A program made the translations under genes and the position numbers. Below, piece after piece: positions 46,491 through 58,780 of a stretch of DNA of 64,000 nucleotides (its first letter is position 1; each line of letters opens with the position of its first letter). The stretch is from Stictocephala bisonia (Eukaryota > Arthropoda > Insecta > Hemiptera > Membracidae): NCBI GenBank assembly GCA_035578905.1, contig JAQJVL010000126.1, forward strand, positions 1,145,987 to 1,209,986, in the 5' to 3' direction. Below the pieces are notes generated by a model. The model ran no database searches, had not been told where the DNA came from, and saw only the letters and a program-made list of their open reading frames with translations.

Positions 46491-48269
46491 CGGTAAAAAT
46501 TACTGTTTATCATGTTGATGACTTGAATTGTAATTCCAATAATTGTTCACCGTTACATTCGAATGGTGATGAAACTTAAATAAAAAATCTTCATAGATTT
46601 TAGCATTTTCTTCCCAGGTAGAAACTTTGGCTTCTGAACCTGGGAACAATCCTGATAACGAGCTATACACAGGTTTGGCTTTTTCACAGGTTTTCGTCAC
46701 TCGTACTTTTTAATTACTTATTTTTGAAATGTAACTATCAATAGTAAATGTAAATCTATATTAAGGTTAGCTATTGAATTAACTAAACTTTGTGCGTAAT
46801 TTTTGCCATTAAAAAAGTTTAATTGTTAATAAATTAATATAATTGTTTTAGGATCTAAATATTTATTTAGAAAACAAACTCTTAAAAATTGCTAATTTTT
46901 ACAACAACTCAATACAACTCTCATAATTTCACAAAAAGAGAAAATATTACTTGTTCAAACTAGGTATATTTTGGACATAAGTATATTCTAAAAATTAAAC
47001 TATTAGCAAACACGATAAAAATGTGGATTTAAACTGAAAGCGTTGTTCACGTTTAATTATGAACTCTTCTATGTAAGAAGGTTTACCGTCTACTAACTGA
47101 CAGGAAGTCAGGTAATCTTGTGATGATGTTGTTTGTGTTAGTTATACATAGTTACGTACCTACGGAGTCCCACACCTACCAATTAGGAAGACAATACATT
47201 ACCCTGACGTGTATGTATTTTGGCGGCAAATCACGAATGCACATATTTAGTGGTCCCAGTAATCAGCAGCCGTGCTCCGTATTGGAACAGTCCTCGTATT
47301 ACTGCCGTATTCAATATCCTACATTTAATGCAACGGTTTACAAGCCACAGCTCATTCCGCCCCGACAATATCGTTCAATCATAGCTTTTAATCGACATTC
47401 TGTTACACTTGGACGTTTTTAATTTACTTTCATTTGTGATAACTTGGTTTAGGTATAAAAATAACGTGATTTGGGCAACAAGAAAAATCCGTTATTGGAA
47501 TGTTAAAACAAATTACTAAAAGGGTCAATAGCTACGCAATAAACATTTTAAAGGACTTTAAATACAGCTTTTATAGTTCTTTTCAAGTACTGGTACCCTA
47601 CTTGAAAACAAGACTATACAATCTTATAGTCGTACATTTGAAACTATGGAAATCCTCCCATTATCATGGGAGAAATCATCCCCATACCTAGGGCTCTACG
47701 CGCCCCCCTTCTCTCTCAATCTATTTATAGGTGATTTTCCATACTATCTGCTTGCAGAGTATAGTGTAGAGTGCTGAGTACACATAAAAAACTTATAGAG
47801 AATCCAATTTTTGTAACATTCTATCCTTCTTCTGCACTAGCTAGGTCTTTTGAGTTCAACTGGGTCAAAATTCTGCACATATTTTTTATTTACAAAATCC
47901 GATGCTTCGGTCTTTAGTTACAGCGATAATTGCAGTCCTACATTGATTAAGGAAAACTATAAGTGCCCGAAACGTCGACATTCGGAGATAACTTTCACGT
48001 GATCGAAACCAGATGACGAATATGGAGTAAAACTGACGACCCTTGAAGCCTATCGACGAAGATCTCATCCTTTGTTAAATTTATTGGAAACTGGAAATAA
48101 ATGTTTTCGCATATAATTTTTTGATTTTAAAACTCGATTCAACTGTATTCCATTCAAAATTTATCCATAAGATGTTACTTTATTTATATAAACCAATTAT
48201 ATTTATTAGACATTAAAATCATACACTCGTTACATTATATTATTTTTGTAATAATTTTTTTTACTCACA
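46491..48269. other. Non-coding stretch with one GC-richer ORF region
   Basis: The plus ORF at 47120-47422 (100 codons, hydrophobic start MMMLFVLVIHSYVP, six Cys) lies in less AT-rich DNA but is not recognisable. Near 47966, CCCGAAACGTCGACATTCGG contains the GAAACGTC motif also present at 25769. No firm gene. Confidence 0.4.
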
Positions 48270-51200
48270 GAGTAAACTAACTAGAGGTCCTTTATGAATA
48301 CGTCTGGACAGAGGATGGTAAAGTGGTAAACTATAGAAGTCCTTTGTGAATACGTCTGGACAGAGGATGGTAAAGTGGTAAACTAACTAGAAGTCCTTTG
48401 TGAATACGACTGGACAGAGGATGGTAAAGTGGTAAACTAACTAGAAGTCCTTTGTGAATACATCTGGACAGAGGATGATAAAGTGGTAAACTAACTAGAA
48501 GTCCTTTGTTAATACGTCTGGACAGAGGATGGTAAAGTGGTAAACTAACTAGAAGTCCTTTGTGAATACGTCTGGACAGAGGATGGTAAATTGGTAAACT
48601 AACTAGAAGTCCTTTGTCAATACGCCTGGACAGAGGATGGTAAAGTGATAAACTAACTAGAAGTCCTTTGTGAATACGTCTGGACAGAGGATGATAAAGT
48701 GGTAAACTAACTAGAAGTCCTTTGTGAATACGTCTGGACAGAGGATGGTAAAGTGGTAAACAAACTAGAAGTCCTTTGTTAATACGTCTGGACAGAGGAT
48801 AGTAAAGTGGTAAACTAACTAGAAGTCCTTTGTGAATACGTCTGGACAGAGGATGGTAAATTGGTAAACTAACTAGAAGTCCTTTGTCAATAGTCTGGAC
48901 AGAGGATGATAAAGTGGTAAACTAACTAGAAGTCCTTTGTGAATACGTCTAGACAGAGGATGATAAAGTGGTAAACTAACTAGAAGTCCTTTGTGAATAC
49001 GTCTGGACAGACAATGATAAAGTGGTAAACTAACTAGAAGTCCTTCGTGAATACGTCTAGACAGAGGATGATAAATTGGTAAACTAACTAGAAGTCCTTT
49101 GTGAATACGTCTGGACAGAGGATGGTAAAGTGGTAAACTATAGAAGTCCTTTGTGAATACGTCTGGACAGAAGATGGTAAAGTGGTAAACTAACTAGAAG
49201 TCATTTGTGAATACGTCTGGACAGAGGATGGTAAAGTGGTAAACTAACTAGAAGTCCTTTGTGAATACGTCTGGACAGAGGATGATAAAGTGGTAAACTA
49301 ACTAGAAGTCCTTTGTTAATACGTCTGGACAGAGGATGGTAAAGTGGTAAACTAACTAGAAGTCCTTTGTGAATACGTCTGGACAGAGGATGGTAAATTG
49401 GTAAACTAACTAGAAGTCCTTTGTCAATACGTCTGGACAGAGGATGGTAAAGTGATAAACTAACTAGAAGTCCTTTGTGAATACGTCTGGACAGAGGATG
49501 ATAAAGTGGTAAACTAACTAGAAGTCCTTTGTGAATACGTCTGGACAGAGGATGGTAAAGTGGTAAACAAACTAGAAGTCCTTTGTTAATACGTCTGGAC
49601 AGAGGATAGTAAAGTGGTAAACTAACTAGAAGTCCTTTGTGAATACGTCTGGACAGAGGATGGTAAATTGGTAAACTAACTAGAAGTCCTTTGTCAATAG
49701 TCTGGACAGAGGATGATAAAGTGGTAAACTAACTAGTAGTCCTTTGTGAATACGTCTAGACAGAGGATGATAAAGTGGTAAACTAACTAGAAGTCCTTTG
49801 TGAATACGTCTGGACAGAGAATGATAAAGTGGTAAACTAACTAGAAGTCCTTTGTGAATACGTCTAGACAGAGGATGATAAATTGGTAAACTAACTAGAA
49901 GTCCTTTGTGAATACGTCTGGACAGAGGATGGTAAAGTGGTAAACTAACTAGAGGTCCTTTGTGAATACGTCTGGACAGAGGATGGTAAAGTGGTAAACT
50001 AACTAGAAGTTCTTTGTGAATACGTGTAGACATAGGATGGTAAAGTGGTAAACTAACTAGAAGTCCTTTGTGAATACGTCTGGACAGAGGATGATAAAGT
50101 GGTAAACTAACTAGAAGTTCTGTGTGAATACGTGTAGACATAGGATGGTAAAGTGGTAAACTAACTAGAAGTCCTTTGTGAATACGTCTGGACAGAGGAT
50201 GATAAAGTGGTAAACTAACTAGAAGTCCTTTGTCAATAGTCTGGACAGAGGATGATAAAGTGGTAAACTAACTAGAAGTTTTTTGTGAATACGTCTAGAC
50301 ATAGGATGGTAAAGTGGTAAACTAAATAGAAGTCCTTTGTGAATACGTCTGGACAGAGGATGGTAAAGTGGTAAACTAACTAGAAGTCCTTTGTGAATAC
50401 GTCTGGACAGAGGATGGTAAAGTGGTAAACTAACTAGAGGTCCTTTGTGAATACGTCTGGACAGAGGATGGTAAAGTGGTAAACTAACTAGAAGTTCTTT
50501 GTGAATACGTGTAGACATAGGATGGTAAAGTGGTAAACTAACTAGAAGTCCTTTGTGAATACGTCTGGACAGAGGATGGTAAAGTGGTAACCTAACTAGA
50601 AGTATTTTGTGAATACGTCTGGATAGAGGATGGTAAAGTGGTAAACTAACTAGAAGTCCTTTGTGAATACGTCTGGACAGAGGATGATAATGTGGTAAAC
50701 TAACTAGAAGTCCTTTGTTAATACGTCTGGACAGAGGATAATAAAGTGGTAAACTAACTAGAAGTCCTTTGTGATTACTTCTGGACAGAGGATGGTAAAT
50801 TGGTAAACTAACTAGAAGTCCTTTGTCAATAGTCTGGACAGAGGATGATAAAGTGGTAAACTAACTAGAAGTCCTTTGTGAATACGTCTGGACAGAGGAT
50901 GGTAAAGTGATAAAATAACTAGAAGTCCTTTGTGAATACGTCTGGACAGAGGATGGTAAAGTGGTAAACTAACTAGAAGTTCTTTGTGAATACGTCTGGA
51001 CAGAGGATGGTAAAGTGGTAAACTAACTAGAAGTTCTTTGTGAATACGTCTAGACATAGGATGGTAAAGTGGTAAACTAACTAGAAGTCCTTTGTGAATA
51101 CGTCTGGACAGAGGATGATAAAGTGGTAAACTAACTAGAAGTTCTTTGTGAATACGTCTGGACAGAGGATAGTAAAGTGGTAAACTAACTAGAAGTCCTT

Positions 51201-52290
51201 TGTGAATACTTCTGGACAGAGGATGGTAAATTGGTAAACTAACTAGAAGTCCTTTGTCAATAGTCTGGACAGAGGATGATAAAGTGGTAAACTAACTAGA
51301 AGTCCTTTGTGAATACGTCTGGACAGAGGATGGTAAAGTGGTAAACTAACTAGAAGTCCTTAGTGAATACGTCTGGACAGAGGATGGTAAAGTGGTAAAC
51401 TAACTAGAGGTCCTTTGTGAATACGTCTGGACAGTGGATGATAAAGTGGTAAACTAACTAGAAGTTCTTTGTGAATACGTCTAGACATAGGATGGTAAAG
51501 TGGTAAACTAACTAGAAGTCCTTTGTGAATATGTCTGGACAGAGGATGGTAAAGTGGTAAACTAACTAGAGGTCCTTTGTGAATACGTCTGGACAGAGGA
51601 TGGTAAAGTGGTAAACTAACTAGAAGTTCTTTGTGAATACGTGTAGACATAGGATGGTAAAGTGGTAAACTAACTAGAAGTCCTTTGTGAATACGTCTGG
51701 ACAGAGGATGGTAAAGTGGTAACCTAACTAGAAGTATTTTGTGAATACGTCTGGATAGAGGATGGTAAAGTGGTAAACTAACTAGAAGTCCTTTGTGAAT
51801 ACGTCTGGACAGAGGATGATAATGTGGTAAACTAACTAGAAGTCCTTTGTTAATACGTCTGGACAGAGGATAGTAAAGTGGTAAACTAACTAGAAGTCCT
51901 TTGTGATTACTTCTGGACAGAGGATGGTAAATTGGTAAACTAACTAGAAGTCCTTTGTCAATAGTCTGGACAGAGGATGATAAAGTGGTAAACTAACTAG
52001 AAGTCCTTTGTGAATACGTCTGGACAGAGGATGGTAAAGTGATAAAATAACTAGAAGTCCTTTGTGAATACGTCTGGACAGAGGATGGTAAAGTGGTAAA
52101 CTAACTAGAAGTTCTTTGTGAATACGTCTGGACAGAGGATGGTAAAGTGGTAAACTAACTAGAAGTTCTTTGTGAATACGTCTAGACATAGGATGGTAAA
52201 GTGGTAAACTAACTAGAAGTCCTTTGTGAATACGTCTGGACAGAGGATGGTAAAGTGGTAAACTTACTAGGAGTTCTTTGTGAATACCAT
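48270..52290. repeat. 54-bp minisatellite, ~4 kb, with higher-order repeats
   Basis: About 74 copies of a 54-bp unit (GTAAACTAACTAGAAGTCCT, TTGTGAATACGTCTGGACAG, AGGATGGTAAAGTG). Diagnostic variants recur at fixed distances: AAACTATAGAAG at 48328 and 49135 (807 bp, ~15 units); GTCAATAGTCTGG units and the GTGATTACTTCTGG unit near 50770 and 51903 (~1,132 bp, ~21 units). This shows duplication of multi-unit blocks. The minus frames (unit RRIHKGLLVSLPLYHPLS) are repeat by-products. Confidence 0.97.

Positions 52291-52293
<3 letters not shown>

Positions 52294-52339
<46 letters not shown>
52294..52339. repeat. (AT)n microsatellite
   Basis: About 22 AT dinucleotides at the right end of the 54-bp array. 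A diverged unit resumes after it (GATGGTAAAGTGGTTTACAG), so the AT tract grew inside the array edge. Confidence 0.95.
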
Positions 52340-52344
<5 letters not shown>

Positions 52345-52374
52345 TAAAGTGGTTTACAGAAGTCCATTACCATA

Positions 52375-52829
52375 ATATTTATACATATCATATATATATT
52401 GTAATACATTTGTGTTTTGAGATATTTAATTAATATATATTTTTTGCTTGAAACTTTATTTTAATATTAGGGCATTTGTTAATTAAATAGAAAATGGGAG
52501 TAGTAAAGAGATATCTGCTATTTTAAACCTTTAAACTGTATTAATTAATAACAAATTACATTTTTATCAAATTCACTAGTAACGGAATTTAGTTTATTCA
52601 CTATACAATATTTGTAACACTTGTTTTATATGTTAAGATAGTACTAGTTTTGATTTAAAATTACAAACAAGTTACGCCCATTCAGTTTGTTATCAATAGT
52701 TTATATTTATGGATAGTTTTACTGTCTTAATATAAAGTTATGAAAACAATTTCATTATTCATTATTTTAAATTTGTAATATAAATAATATCAAACATGTT
52801 ATGCTATACAATTGTTTATAAGTGATAGC
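52375..52829. other. AT-rich non-coding stretch
   Basis: No supported feature. Confidence 0.5.
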
Positions 52830-53552
52830 TAAAAATAACTAACAATGAATATCTCGTAAACATTCAATATTATACAACACAGTTGAAACTGCAATTACTT
52901 AGAAAAATTAGTTGCAAATGTAATGACACCTAATTTGTAAAAATTGTTTTATAAATAATTGAAAACTATCTTATTTTAGTTCCTAACAGTTTATTCATTT
53001 TACATTATTGAGTTTGAGTAAGATAATTTAAGTCTTTTCTAAGATAACAATGATTTCAGTAAATTAACAACTGTTTAAACGGAAAATTTCAATTATATTT
53101 TAGCAGTTCGTGAATTATTAATATGAATAAATAATTATCAGCTGGTTTGCATTAAATTAAAAACTTAACAAATATCAGATGTTCTTCAAATGGACTATTA
53201 ATTGTAATCAATTAAGGTTGTAATTATATATGAAACAGCTGGTAAATAACACTTATTAACAATTATTAACAAATAACTAATATCGAATTTATAAATAATC
53301 CATTTCAACAGCTGTTAATTTTCTGAAATCATTGTTATCATGAAAAAGACAGAAAATATCTTACTCAAACTAATGTGAAATCAAAAAACTTATTGAACTA
53401 ATGTACGATTATATTTACCTATTTATGGATCAATTCTTACAAATGAAGTGTCATTTCATTTTGAACTAAATTTTCTAAGCAATTAATTGTAGTGTTTTAT
53501 TGCTTTTTGTAATATTGACAGTTTTCGAGATATTCTGTGTTAATTATTTTTA
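52830..53552. mobile_element. Foldback element, ~720 bp
   Basis: Long imperfect arms of about 300 bp. Matching blocks, left against right complement, include GAATATCTCG, ATTACTTAGAAAA / ATTGCTTAGAAAA, AATGACACCTAATTTGTAA / AATGACACTTCATTTGTAA, GTTTGAGTAAGATA, GATAACAATGATTTCAG, AAATTAACAACTGTT and CAGCTG. Loop roughly 53170-53225. AT-rich and non-coding; probably an old MITE. Confidence 0.8.
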
Positions 53553-55167
53553 ATCTGCCGTTTTAAAATGGCTAGAGATATTTGAGCAGTTTTGCTTATT
53601 ATTGCCATTAATAACTGGAAAATGCTCAAATAGTTTGCTCAATAGGTTTAGGATATATAAATATTTTGATGAAAAACATAAAGGGACACTCCGACAGAAA
53701 TAAAAACATAGCAGGACTTATGTTTATATAAACTCTTTTACTTGTTTTTGTGTCTAATATCACAAGTTGTACCCATCCCTCCCCAATCACCCTGTATATT
53801 AAATTTAGTGTGATATTAAAATAAAAAGTAACAAATTATATTAATTTAGTTGAAAGTTTTGAATGTGTTACGCTGGAATATTAACATTGTTGTACTGGTA
53901 AATTTGAAGCATACCTACGACTAAATACGTTCTTCTATATGATAAACAGGTAATAAACAATTCACATATCACAATTAAATGAACAATATACAAGCACAAT
54001 TATATCCCACAACCACTGCAGGTAAAATTTATGAATGGATTTAGTTCAGGCAGGGATGGACCTTCACCTGCAGGCAGAAATAAATGTTGTCTGTTTAACG
54101 AAGGACCATTAAAACAGCTATGTGGATCCACAATAAATTAGCATGTAAACATGATTATCGCAGCAGTTAGAGACAAACATGCATGCACTCACTGCGCTGT
54201 GTACCACAGTGTTTGCCGTAAGGATCTGAGTACAGCTGGCACATTAGTTTAGGTCATTTAAGCCGTTTATCATTGTATGCGCATGGGATTAAATGTTGAA
54301 AATTATTTTAATATCAAATTTATTTTTTAAAATGACATTTATTTTGACTCTTTGTTCTAAATATATCAGGTTTCGCTAGGAATAACTTTAACAGAAAAAT
54401 GGGGTTTAACATAAAAAAATGTAAAGAAGAAGCTTAATTTTGAGGATCTTATAACCTTACTTAATACATTATACTGTTTCTTACAATACTAATAAATTAT
54501 ATAAAAAAAAAATAATAAATGTTAAAACACAACTATTACTAAATGTAAGCATACATTTATTTAAAAACTCCTTTAACATTTGATTTAAGATTGGCTTATC
54601 TAGTATTTATTATTATCTATCAGCTTAACTTTTATTACCTTATCTCTTAAACAGAAGTAGATATCTTATATATTAAATGTTGTGAAAATTTAATAGCAAA
54701 CAATAATGTTATCTCCTAAAATATATTCTGCTAGATAATGTCATTAATATTTTTGGACGTGGGTGTACCAATAAAATCAATGGATGAACTCAACTTTTAT
54801 TCATAACTTAAAATTAACAGTTTAATAGACCTGGAAACTTTTATAACTTGGAGTAACCAAACAAAAACTTTATTCTTAACGATTAAATGTATTTTTACGA
54901 GCTTGTATGACAGTCAATTATCAGTTTCTTATGCACAGTTTTATCCTATCTCGTTCAATGCATGACACTGCTACCTTGTACATAATGAAATATCCCGAGA
55001 ATTGTATCTAACGATACAATCAATTTTTATTTTATGACTGAAATTCCTCTATACGACAAATATTGTTATGAAACAATGCGGCTTTTTAAAGATCCAACTT
55101 GTTAAATATTCGTTTTACTGTAAATTTTTGTGAATTACTAAAACAGAAACAACCTTTTTAAAGTTGG
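53553..55167. other. Non-coding stretch
   Basis: AT-rich. CACCCTGTATA near 53789 resembles the end of the 11.5-kb element (CAGGGTG). A GC-richer patch lies at 54020-54250. No gene seen. Confidence 0.45.
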
Positions 55168-55462
55168 ACAATCGGTTTTCGGTGAGTTATTTATTTCCCA
55201 ATTTTATAATCAAAATTGGATAATGTACCTTTGCTTGAGACAGGAAAAATAAAATAAAACATTTTAAACACTACATTATAATTTGTTGCCTTATGAAGTG
55301 GTTTATTTAAAATCAATTAAATTCACCACTTCATAAGACCACAAGTTTTAATGTAGTGGTTAAAAAGAAAATGTTTTAAAATTTTTTCTGTCTCAATGGA
55401 AGCTACATTAATTAATTTTGATAAAAAATTGGGATATAACTAGCTCACCGAAAACCGATTGT
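55168..55462. mobile_element. Near-complete palindromic MITE, ~295 bp
   Basis: The ends ACAATCGGTTTTCGGTGAG and CTCACCGAAAACCGATTGT are exact inverts of 19 bases. The arms stay similar to the centre, where CTTATGAAGTGG (55290-55301) faces CCACTTCATAAG (55326-55337). No ORF. Confidence 0.9.
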
Positions 55463-58100
55463 ACCACCTCAAGTCAATGTTTGAGAGTGTTTGATATTTA
55501 ACAATTAATGTTTATCTTAAAAATGTTGAATCAGCTTTAAAATTGGGACCTGTCTAAACTATCTAGAAGTGTCAAGTGTCAGATAGTTTATGCTATTTTT
55601 TACGATATATATATATTTTAATCATTTTATTTTATTATCATTTCTTATTTTTATCATTTGAGCTATATTTTTCTCTGTTTGTTATTTATTTTTAGAAAAT
55701 TTTTAAACGAATTATTTACCAGGTTTGTTTAGTACCAAATATACTTATCAATGATCAAAAAAGGGCCAATCACAAACTATTCCACTGTATCAATGAGCTA
55801 AAGTACTGGACGATTGAGTTAATTCTATGTTTTTCTTAATTATGCCATATAATTGTATATATGTAAATATCTTGATATACACTAAGCTACATTTCTCTAC
55901 AAAATGTACGCCACTCTAACTTGGCAGTCCCTCCCACCCATTTATTCTACACCATAAAGGGCCTACCATTTAACATATATCATCCATGTTTTTTGTGGGA
56001 GTTCCCTCCCAACCTTAGTCGTGGCGTATATATGGTTACGATTATTTATTTTTTGTGCACTAAGTAAACAAATCTCAGACCACAAAACTAATGATTCTCA
56101 ATATATTATGAATTAAAATATAGTGAGTTTTACTGTACTAAAATACCTAAAATCAAATGCGCTTTGTAATTATTCGCTGGGAAAGATATAGTTAACTCAT
56201 TATATGTTAAAGTAATGAAAAGAGTTAAAAACAAAACAAAACAAGTTGAAGTGACAAAGTGTTCCTTATAATGTTTAATCAATTTTTAATCTTGTCAATG
56301 ATTGGCTCAAATTCTGAGATAAAGGGAAAAATATACCTAATTTTTTAATGTAACTATAGTGCCTTCAATGTACCCATAGAAAGTCAATGCTTCACAAGCA
56401 GAACATCCATATATGCAATTCCCGCAGTACAGGCGTGTACCTGAATCACAGCTGCGCCGTTGTATTGTAACGGTCGACTGGTATATAACTGTTAAATATT
56501 TACTATGTATAAATTTACTATGGTATACTCCTTCCAAATATATACAGTGTGGCCTATTTTGTTTTAACAATGGAGTCTTATATGGGAATATTCACTCTCT
56601 TAAGTTGTATATATGTTTTTAGGAAATCATACTTACAGCTGATACTTATCACTGGACGAATAAGATTAATAATTAAATAACCATGCGCTGCTGACATTTC
56701 ACTTCTTTATCCAAGTATTACCTGGCAGAGTCAGCTGCAGTTGATCATGAAGCAAAGACCATCATACCCCACTCCTGTAAATACTCAAACAACCAAATTT
56801 AGTTTTTTTGCTGTAGCTTATAAATTAATTCTGTTTTGCTTGAAATTAAATCTTCTTGTGTAGAGTATGACTCTACAGCAAAATTAAATAATATTTGTTT
56901 TACAAAATAGGTTACTATTATTTTACTGTTTCTCTTTGAAAAACTAAATCATAAATAATACATTTATATTCCTTTTTAAACATTTTTATGTATAATCTAT
57001 AACTTTTATCGTTGCTTTATTTTACAATATATACAACTTCTATTTTAGTTTTATTAAGTTCCATATCGATATTTTATATGGTTCTTTTCATTTACAGTTG
57101 CATTGTACTAAAATTTACACTTTCCTGTTTGCTAGATGATTAAACATCGCATTTATTTATAGTTATGGAATTATACATTGTTAAAATGTATTAATTTAAT
57201 ATATTAATAGACTGTACTATCTTTTTAAATAATTGTATATGTATATACTGAACCAATATTTTATGTATACTGTTTTACCAGTATATATACTGTTTTATAA
57301 ATATTCATAAATTTCAAATTATAAAACATACATCATTTTCTAACACTTGGTCCAACACTAGATTTTTAACAACACGAAAGTTTTTCATTTGATATTAAAC
57401 AGAAAAATATTCAAAAATAAATGTTGCAATTCAATTTAAATTAAGATTTTATAAAATTATTATAGACTATATAACTTGTTTAATATAAAACCATTGCTTA
57501 GGTTATATTTCTCGACATCATTACTTATTTTATTCTGGATACAAAATAATATTATGTATACAGAATTTAAATTATTGTAGTGAACACAAGCAAACAATGG
57601 AACACAAAACACAATTTTTGACCATATGTTTCTAAATTAGTTCCTAATGTAATTTATTACAGAATAAAAACGTGCAGTATATAGCGAATTGTGTAACGTT
57701 AGTTTAATAAGAAATTGCATGGAATTCCTTGTTTAATTCATCTGGTTTAAGGATAGTAAAACGTTGTTTACCGAAATAGATCACCATAATGTTTGGACTT
57801 GCATTGTAATAGATCTGTGTTGTTCAACTTTCACTTATTTTGTTATACATTATGTAGGTTGTTAGTTTCATTATATCTACGCCATGCACATTTTTCATCT
57901 CCTGTACAAACGGCGTTACACAGTGGACATTGCCAAATCCTTTAAATTAATTTGTAAGTTCCTTATAGTTGTAGAAACCTTTATTGTATTTGATATGTCT
58001 GTAATAATATGGAGTGTTTGGAAGTCTTTATCAAGTCATTAATGTCTGTAAATAGGATATGGGTAGACTCATAAAGACGTTTATGTGTGTAAAAATATAA
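55463..58100. other. AT-rich non-coding stretch
   Basis: A decayed unit of the G-rich minisatellite family (minus orientation: CCCTCCCACCCATTTATTC, AAAGGGCCTACC) lies at about 55927-55970. A Cys-containing minus ORF (56337-56570) is unrecognised. Otherwise nothing. Confidence 0.45.
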
Positions 58101-58780
58101 AGGTTGTTTGGGAGCTTAATATAAATAAACTGTATAGGTTGGTTGGGAGATTGATATAAGTTCATGTTGTAGGTTGGCTGGAAAGTTAATGTAAGTTCAC
58201 TCTATAGGTTAGTTGGTAATACATTACCACTGTACGTGTATGGGTGGGTGGGTGGGTCAGTACTACTGTGCCTGTATGGGTGGACGGGTATGGGTGGACG
58301 GGTACACGAGAAAAAAGTCAATTTTATTCATGACGGTGAACGTACAAAATATTTATCTCACTCAGATGTTTTTTATTCTTGGAAACTTAAACAAAAGTTA
58401 ATTAACAGAACAGGAATTTCTGTTCAAGGCATGCCAACCTGGTTTACATTGATACAATGTGAATGTCTATTACAAACATCTTTAAAACCGTGATATTGCC
58501 GAAATATAGCCGTGACTGAATGAACGTCATCTGATCAGAAAAGCATTTCCACAACTAAACACATTTGAATTCAATTCGAGTTTAATTGGTATAAACCAAT
58601 AAGTCCACTCTATAAGTTGGTTGAGAGTTTATTGTGGTTTAACCCTATAGGTTAGTTTTGAGGTTAATGTAGGTTCACTCTGTAGATTGGTTGGTAGGTT
58701 AATGTGAGTTCACTCAATATGTTGATAGGAATGACTTACTCAATAAGTTGATAGGAATGAATGTTCAACTAACCAGTTTA
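58101..58780. repeat. Decayed ~42-bp repeat split by G-rich insertion
   Basis: Degenerate units with TATAGGTTGGTTGGGAG, TTAATGTAAGTTCACTC and similar occupy 58101-58220 and 58598-58770. Between them lies about 375 bp that begins with G-rich family units (58225-58310) and then has unrelated unique DNA with a short plus frame (VNFIHDGERTKYLSHSDVFY). GGGTGGGTGGGTGGG at 58242-58256 is a perfect G-quadruplex motif. Confidence 0.7.

Noticed and set aside
45768..46518. ORFs of 165-238 codons on both strands
   Set aside because: By-products of the 75-bp period; opposite-strand frames are equally open and there is no non-repeat domain.
47120..47422. Secreted Cys-rich peptide (hydrophobic N-terminus, six Cys)
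   Set aside because: The hydrophobic start lacks a clear signal-peptide layout, and the ORF has no homologue I know and no supporting context; left as unrecognised.
30226..52290. CRISPR array
   Set aside because: The arrays are head-to-tail repeats without unique spacers, in eukaryotic DNA with no cas genes.
49680..52294. Minus-strand ORFs encoding an RRIHKGLLVSLPLYHPLS-like repeat
   Set aside because: The 54-bp unit is 18 codons, so an open frame is automatic; frames break wherever a unit has an indel.
56337..56570. Cys-containing minus ORF as an exon
   Set aside because: No family resemblance, and no convincing acceptor and donor pair.
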